From Chitinophagaceae bacterium (GTDB lineage Bacteria > Bacteroidota > Bacteroidia > Chitinophagales > Chitinophagaceae): a stretch of 43,654 nucleotides of DNA. The notes beneath the pieces are model-generated. The model ran no database searches and was not told the DNA's origin. It saw only the letters and a list, made by a program, of their open reading frames with translations. Of this stretch, positions 39,219 through 43,654 are shown piece after piece. The first letter of the stretch is position 1; each line of letters starts with the position of its first letter. Location of the stretch: assembly GCA_028288595.1 (NCBI GenBank), contig JAQBNK010000113.1, forward strand, positions 1-43,654, given 5' to 3'. The translations under genes and the position numbers were made by a program.

Positions 39219-42200
39219 TTAAAATCCAATTTTCAGATTAAACCCGAGAGAACGAGTTCCCGGAAATTGTCCATTTTCACCGTACGTATTACTGATTTCA
39301 GATGGATCAAAATCTTTGGTAGTTGCGTAGATTAACCATGGGTTACGGGCTACAACTGAGAAAGTTGCTGATTGCATCCATTTTCCTAATCCCCATTTTT
39401 GTACCGGAAGCCTGTATCCAAGACTAACTTCACGCATTTTAACAAAAGTTAAGTCATAGATAAATGCATCATATACGTTGTTGTTTACCTGTGCATGGAA
39501 ATAATCCTGGGCATCCACATACATATCGATAGGATTTTTATTCACATCCACACCTACGACATGCACACCACCACCATCATTAACCGGGTCACGGATAGGA
39601 TTGCCTCTGTCATTAAGTGCTGCTGTACGGGCAGTTAATCCTGAGAAAGAACCCCACATATCAGAAAGGGAGAAGAATTTACCACCCTTTTGGAAGTCAA
39701 TATTCACGTTTAAAACCAAAGCTTTGTAACTAAAGCTGTTTTGTATACCACCTGTGTATTCAGGAAGTACACTACCAAACTTCACATTTTCTGTTTTTAC
39801 ATAGTGCCCTAAATTATCGAGTACCACCTGGCCATCGATATAAGTTTTACCTCCGCCGATCAGCATACCCCATGGCTGTCCAACCTGGTGAACTACTAAA
39901 GGTGTTGTGATACCGCTGAAGTTTACACCACCAGATACATTTATCTGGCTTACTCCTTCTGCAAGTTCGTCTACTGTGTTTGTAAGGATCTTAGCGAATG
40001 CGCCGGTTATATCCCAGGTAAACGATTTTGTTACAACAGGACGTGCGTTCAATTGAAGTTCAAGACCGTTCCTGGTAATTTTACCAGCGTTAACCAGTTT
40101 AGAAGTAAATCCGCTGGCTCCGTTGATCTGAACGGCTATAGGTGAATTAGATGTAACTGAATTGAAATAAGTTGCGCTTAAACCAACCCTGCTCTTAAGG
40201 AAACGCAGGTCTAATCCAAGCTCTTTCGTGGTTTGTACAGCTCCTTTAATAGTTGGAGAGACAATTTGGTTTGGTGTGCCCATCAGGAAGTTACCGTTCC
40301 ACTGATCAGCACCAACTCCATAAGCAAGCTCTAAACTATATGGCCCGATCGACTGTGGAGTCTCTCCCCAGCTTGCTCTCAACTTACCGTAGCTGAACCA
40401 TGGTAAGCTCTTGCTAACTAAATCGCTGAAAACAAAGCTTGCTCCAAAAGATTTGGTGAAGATGTTGTTCGCATCTTTTGGAAGTGTAGAGAACCAATCG
40501 TTCCTCAGCGTAAACTCTGCAAACAAAAAGTTCTTAAATCCGATGGTACCTCTTGTAAATACCGCTCTGCGCTTTTCTTCAGACCGGCTATTACCATACG
40601 CAATAGCATCTATAGAGTTTGTCAGCGCAAAATAATCGGGTATATAAAGACCGTTCCTTGTATTGGCATTAATAGATCTGCTGGAAATTTTTACTATCTC
40701 ACCCCCTGCTAAAAGGTCGAGAGAATAATTAGTTAAGAATTTCTTGTTGTAAGTACCTACTAATTCAAAACGATCATCTTTAAAGAAGGTTTCGCCAGTA
40801 GCATACGCAGCTTTTTCACCTGTTTGAGAAGCACTCTTTTCCAGGATGTAAAACTCGCGGTCTTCACTGGTTGTTGTTACCTGGTTCTTACGGATTGCAG
40901 CCCTGAAACGCAGGTCATTATTTACCTTATAAGTAAAGTTGATATCTCCGTAAAGGCGATCACGTCTGAACAAGTTCTGGTTATTATTAAAATAACTATA
41001 GAAGTTATACCAGTAATTACCCTGGTAGAATTTATCAGGAGCCGCAGCACTGTAACTGGTTGGGTTAGCATGATTCCAGCTTGCCAAAATTCCACCACCT
41101 GTTGCAGAAATAGGAGTTGAATAATTTTGAAGCTCTCTCATGATATTCATATCCAGGTCTCTGTGAAACCACTGGTTAAATGAACCTGAAGACTGGTTAG
41201 AATAGGCATCATTATTTTCAGCCTGCTGATTTTGAGTAACAAAATTGAAATTCGCACCAACAGTGAAATGTGTACCCAGGTCGAAAGAACCGTTAGTTAC
41301 CAGGGTATGCCTTCTTAAATAAGTATTCGGTATTAAACCTTTTATATCAAGGTTTGTATATGATATCCTCGTAGAGAAGTTTTCTCCCGCTTTTGAAAAA
41401 CTGATATTATTATTAGCAGTGATACCAGTGTTATAGAAATCACGTGCATTATCTTCCTGAGGAACGAGTTTTGCAGTCGTACCTGTATAAGGAGTGCCCG
41501 GGTACCATGAATACCATGGAATATATTCCTGACCTGCCATGCGAGGTCCCCAGCTTGCATCATCGGTATAATCATGATAATACTTACCGTTCAGTGGTTT
41601 CCACTCATCCGGCATACCTGCAGACCAGGTAAATTTGGTAAGGTCTTTAACACCACCACCAGCATAAGAATTCTGGTAATTAGGAGTGATATAAATTTTA
41701 TCAAACTGAATACCGGTATTTAATTCAACACCGATACCTCTTTGATTTTTCTTTGCTCTTTTTGTATTAATAACGATTGCTCCGTCTGCAGCCTGTGGAC
41801 CATAAATGGCCGCACCTGTAGGTCCGCTTAATACGGTTAAATCTTCTACATCATCAGGATTAATATCAACAGAGTTTACCGGCGTACCGTCTACTATGTA
41901 TAATATACTTTGACCAAACAATGTACCCTCACCACGTAAACGCACAGCGGCATCGCGGCCTAAAGCTGCAACCGACTGGCTGCGCACCTGTATACCCGCC
42001 ACTTTTCCTGCCAACGCATTATTAAGGTTCGACTGGCGAATAGTAGTCAGTTGCTGGGCACCTACAACCTGTGCATTTGAAACAGTACTTCGTTGTGTTC
42101 TCCTGGTATTATAACCTGCAGAAACAATTACTTCTGTTAAGCTGGGGTTATTACTTGGCTGAAGCGAAGCATTAATTAAAGGTTGAGTAGTAACCCGAAC

Positions 42201-42440
42201 TTCCTGTATTACCCGGCCTAACGCTGAAAATACAAGAACATCCCCGGTTTTTGCGGTAATAGAATAATTACCATTTTGATCTGCTGAGGTACCTTGTTGT
42301 GTACCTTTCAAAGTGACAGAGGCGAAGGAAATAGGATTTCCACTTTCATCTGTGACCTGCCCTTTCACGGTCCGATTTTGGGCAAATGTTAATGTGCTTA
42401 ACAGCATTAACACTGTAAATAGTGCTAGAATTTTTCTCAT
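39219..42440 (-). CDS. SusC/RagA TonB-linked outer-membrane transporter
   Basis: A transporter of about 1073 residues (ATG 42440; the longer frame starts with TTG). The signal peptide is KILALFTVLMLLSTLTFAQ. A CarboxypepD_reg-like domain follows (VKGQVTDESGNPISFASVTL, GNYSITAKTGDVLVFSALG). The plug has VIVSAGYNTRRTQRSTVSNA, VRLRGEGTLFGQSILYIVDG and the SusC signature region VEDLTVLSGPTGAAIYGPQA. The barrel ends in GTRSLGFNLKIGF. With SusD it forms a lidded importer for oligosaccharides or peptides powered by TonB. No sigma/anti-sigma pair or hydrolase is adjacent. Confidence 0.94.
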   Translation of the reverse strand: MRKILALFTVLMLLSTLTFAQNRTVKGQVTDESGNPISFASVTLKGTQQGTSADQNGNYSITAKTGDVLVFSALGRVIQEVRVTTQPLINASLQPSNNPSLTEVIVSAGYNTRRTQRSTVSNAQVVGAQQLTTIRQSNLNNALAGKVAGIQVRSQSVAALGRDAAVRLRGEGTLFGQSILYIVDGTPVNSVDINPDDVEDLTVLSGPTGAAIYGPQAADGAIVINTKRAKKNQRGIGVELNTGIQFDKIYITPNYQNSYAGGGVKDLTKFTWSAGMPDEWKPLNGKYYHDYTDDASWGPRMAGQEYIPWYSWYPGTPYTGTTAKLVPQEDNARDFYNTGITANNNISFSKAGENFSTRISYTNLDIKGLIPNTYLRRHTLVTNGSFDLGTHFTVGANFNFVTQNQQAENNDAYSNQSSGSFNQWFHRDLDMNIMRELQNYSTPISATGGGILASWNHANPTSYSAAAPDKFYQGNYWYNFYSYFNNNQNLFRRDRLYGDINFTYKVNNDLRFRAAIRKNQVTTTSEDREFYILEKSASQTGEKAAYATGETFFKDDRFELVGTYNKKFLTNYSLDLLAGGEIVKISSRSINANTRNGLYIPDYFALTNSIDAIAYGNSRSEEKRRAVFTRGTIGFKNFLFAEFTLRNDWFSTLPKDANNIFTKSFGASFVFSDLVSKSLPWFSYGKLRASWGETPQSIGPYSLELAYGVGADQWNGNFLMGTPNQIVSPTIKGAVQTTKELGLDLRFLKSRVGLSATYFNSVTSNSPIAVQINGASGFTSKLVNAGKITRNGLELQLNARPVVTKSFTWDITGAFAKILTNTVDELAEGVSQINVSGGVNFSGITTPLVVHQVGQPWGMLIGGGKTYIDGQVVLDNLGHYVKTENVKFGSVLPEYTGGIQNSFSYKALVLNVNIDFQKGGKFFSLSDMWGSFSGLTARTAALNDRGNPIRDPVNDGGGVHVVGVDVNKNPIDMYVDAQDYFHAQVNNNVYDAFIYDLTFVKMREVSLGYRLPVQKWGLGKWMQSATFSVVARNPWLIYATTKDFDPSEISNTYGENGQFPGTRSLGFNLKIGF

Positions 42441-42459
42441 GTGCAATAATTTGACGCGA

Positions 42460-42511
42460 TAAATATAGAAAAATTAACGTTCCGTTAAAATTTTTTAATA
42501 ACGTTTGTTAA
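42460..42511 (-). promoter_or_regulatory. susC promoter region with paired dyads
   Basis: On the minus strand TATATTTA (42467-42460) is one base off the TAnnTTTG box and 19 bases before the susC ATG. Just upstream lie the inverted repeat TTAACG-TTC-CGTTAA (42474-42488) and a second AACGTT-centred partial dyad (TTAATAACGTTTGTTAA, 42495-42511). Their positions around -20 and -40 suit a regulator site. This is a pattern match only. Confidence 0.4.
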
Positions 42512-42700
42512 TTTTTTGTCCTCTTTAGTAGACAGCCGGATAATTTAAAACGCTGCAAAATACAAATCCAATTCAAAGGCGTTATCTCACATTTTTTTTT
42601 GTATCATTCATTTTATGCCTCTCGACCCATTTTAACACAAGGACAGGCAGCTGTTTACTCCTACAGTTCCACTATAATTAATTGTTAGTCGAATTATTTT

Positions 42701-42708
42701 TATTTTTG
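42701..42708 (+). promoter_or_regulatory. Putative -7 box giving leaderless folD mRNA
   Basis: TATTTTTG fully matches TAnnTTTG and ends 4 bases before the folD ATG, as at cbpA and dinB. A TTG lies upstream at 42682-42684 but at only 16 bases, shorter than usual. Confidence 0.45.
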
Positions 42709-42712
42709 ACGG

Positions 42713-43597
42713 ATGGAGATTCTCGACGGAAAAATAGCTTCGCTATCAATTAAACAACAGCTTAAAAATCAAATTGATACATTAATTAATAACAATCACC
42801 GGCCTCCCCATCTGGCCGCTGTATTAGTGGGCACAAATGGCGCAAGCGAAACTTATGTGGCAAGTAAAGTAAAAAATTGTGAGGCCATAGGATTTCGCTC
42901 CACTTTAATAAGACTTCCTGATAATATTGATGAACCCGCTTTACTTAATACTATTGAAAAATTAAATAATGATGATGAAGTCGATGGAATCCTTGTACAA
43001 CTGCCTCTTCCAAAACAAATAAATGAACAACATATTATTTCAGCCATCGATCCGGCAAAAGATGTAGATGGGTTCCACCCGGTAAGTGTTGGAAAAATGG
43101 TGCAGGGCTCACCATCATTTATTTCTGCAACACCTTATGGCATCATGCTGTTGCTAGAACATTATAAAATTGAAACAAAAGGAAAACAGGCAGTTGTAAT
43201 CGGCAGAAGTAATATTGTGGGCCGCCCAATGAGTATTTTATTAAGCAATAATCATCCTTACGGAAACTGTACTGTTACACTTTGTCATTCACACACAAAA
43301 AATTTGAAAGAGTTATGCCAGCAGGCAGATATTCTGGTAGCCGCTTTGGGCAAGCCTCAATTTGTTACTGCTGATATGGTAAAAGAAGGAGCAATTGTGA
43401 TTGATGTTGGAATAACAAGAATAGAGGACGCGACAACTAAAAGCGGTTATAGAATAAAAGGTGACGTAGCGTTTGATGAAGTGGCTCCAAAAACATCTTA
43501 TATCACTCCAGTACCCGGGGGAGTTGGATTAATGACCATCGCAGGCCTACTTAAAAATACAATGCTGGCCTATTCACAACGGAGTGGAAATGATTGA
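42713..43597 (+). CDS. folD: Methylenetetrahydrofolate dehydrogenase/cyclohydrolase
   Basis: A 294-residue bifunctional one-carbon enzyme that interconverts 5,10-methylene-, methenyl- and 10-formyl-tetrahydrofolate. It has the substrate loop ASETYVASKVKNCEAIG (catalytic Tyr and Lys), DGILVQLPLPKQINEQHI, PAKDVDGFHPVSVGKM, the nucleotide motif VVIGRSNIVGRPMSILL and the end PVPGGVGLMTIAGLLKNT. The length matches E. coli FolD. It is transcribed divergently from susC over 272 bases. Confidence 0.97.
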   Translation: MEILDGKIASLSIKQQLKNQIDTLINNNHRPPHLAAVLVGTNGASETYVASKVKNCEAIGFRSTLIRLPDNIDEPALLNTIEKLNNDDEVDGILVQLPLPKQINEQHIISAIDPAKDVDGFHPVSVGKMVQGSPSFISATPYGIMLLLEHYKIETKGKQAVVIGRSNIVGRPMSILLSNNHPYGNCTVTLCHSHTKNLKELCQQADILVAALGKPQFVTADMVKEGAIVIDVGITRIEDATTKSGYRIKGDVAFDEVAPKTSYITPVPGGVGLMTIAGLLKNTMLAYSQRSGND

Positions 43598-43608
43598 ACA
43601 AGCACCAT

Positions 43609-43644
43609 AACTTTAATCAGCTTCGTTGTGTCACTCACTTGTAC
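43609..43644 (-). repeat. Dispersed repeat R, copy 4 (diverged)
   Basis: On the minus strand this reads GTACAAGTGAGTGACACAAC then GAAGCTGATTAAAGTT. The head GTACAAGTGAG-GACACAA matches copy 3 (27431-27449) with two or three changes, while the tail has diverged. It lies just after folD at the window edge. Confidence 0.5.
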
Positions 43645-43654
43645 TTCCTGTTCT

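Noticed and set aside
40411-41632. Open frames on the plus strand inside susC
   Set aside because: They are shadows of the strong minus-strand SusC coding frame, with no recognisable domains and atypical composition.
1-43654. tRNA, rRNA or known riboswitch genes
   Set aside because: No cloverleaf-like segments with CCA-type ends, rRNA segments or riboswitch cores were recognised by eye in the intergenic regions; a covariance-model scan could not be run.

Overview
The window looks like a chromosomal segment of a Bacteroidota bacterium, most likely a member of the Chitinophagaceae. The signs are a SusC/SusD pair with DUF1735 and IPT/NHL lipoproteins, other TonB-dependent receptors, CbpA-CbpM, a fused E1 alpha/beta dehydrogenase, DUF3467, an rplY (CTC-type L25) gene, A/T-rich leaders without Shine-Dalgarno sites, and promoter boxes close to the Bacteroidota -33 TTTG / -7 TAnnTTTG consensus. 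The family-level placement is inference.

Layout. 1-9.7 kb is mostly housekeeping: the tail of an MFS transporter, a GT9 glycosyltransferase, a TonB-dependent receptor, malate dehydrogenase, a TlpA-like thiol protein, ffh, a frameshifted MltD-type lytic transglycosylase, rpsP and rimM. 9.8-14.1 kb holds an MHS-family symporter with a small membrane partner, dinB, and the cbpA-cbpM chaperone pair. 14.15-17.9 kb (minus strand) is a four-gene overlapping operon for a secondary lipid: UbiA prenyltransferase, type III polyketide synthase, SAM methyltransferase and FAD oxidoreductase. An ICMT-like membrane methyltransferase is transcribed divergently from it, and a TonB receptor lies just beyond. 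20.7-25.1 kb is a DNA-end-joining block: topoisomerase IB, Ku, a free-standing LigD phosphoesterase, and a LigD ligase-polymerase fusion. 25.2-35.3 kb has a B12-type radical SAM protein, a CPBP protease, fused E1 alpha/beta, an FAH-family hydrolase, pth, a membrane histidine kinase, rplY, prs, a decayed radC and DUF3467. 35.4-42.4 kb (minus strand) is a SusC-SusD-DUF1735-IPT/NHL nutrient-uptake operon with no hydrolase in view. folD closes the window.

The most interesting non-coding signal is a set of nine intergenic elements. Their inverted arms are built from short words repeated every 7-8 bp, in at least five unrelated 'dialects' (AATTAGCA, ATGAGTA, ACATAGAA, GTGAATA, TTCAAAAG). Most of them carry a neighbouring gene's stop codon inside an arm, and several end next to the following promoter box or start codon. 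A second dispersed repeat (core AAGGGACGATGCTATGAAAA) occurs in two near-identical and several diverged copies, one of them nested inside a word element. I also see a recurrent promoter geometry predicting leaderless mRNAs. The best candidate for an undescribed biochemical pathway is the prenyltransferase/type III PKS operon, whose gene set resembles alkylresorcinol-to-alkylquinone pathways with an added prenylation step.
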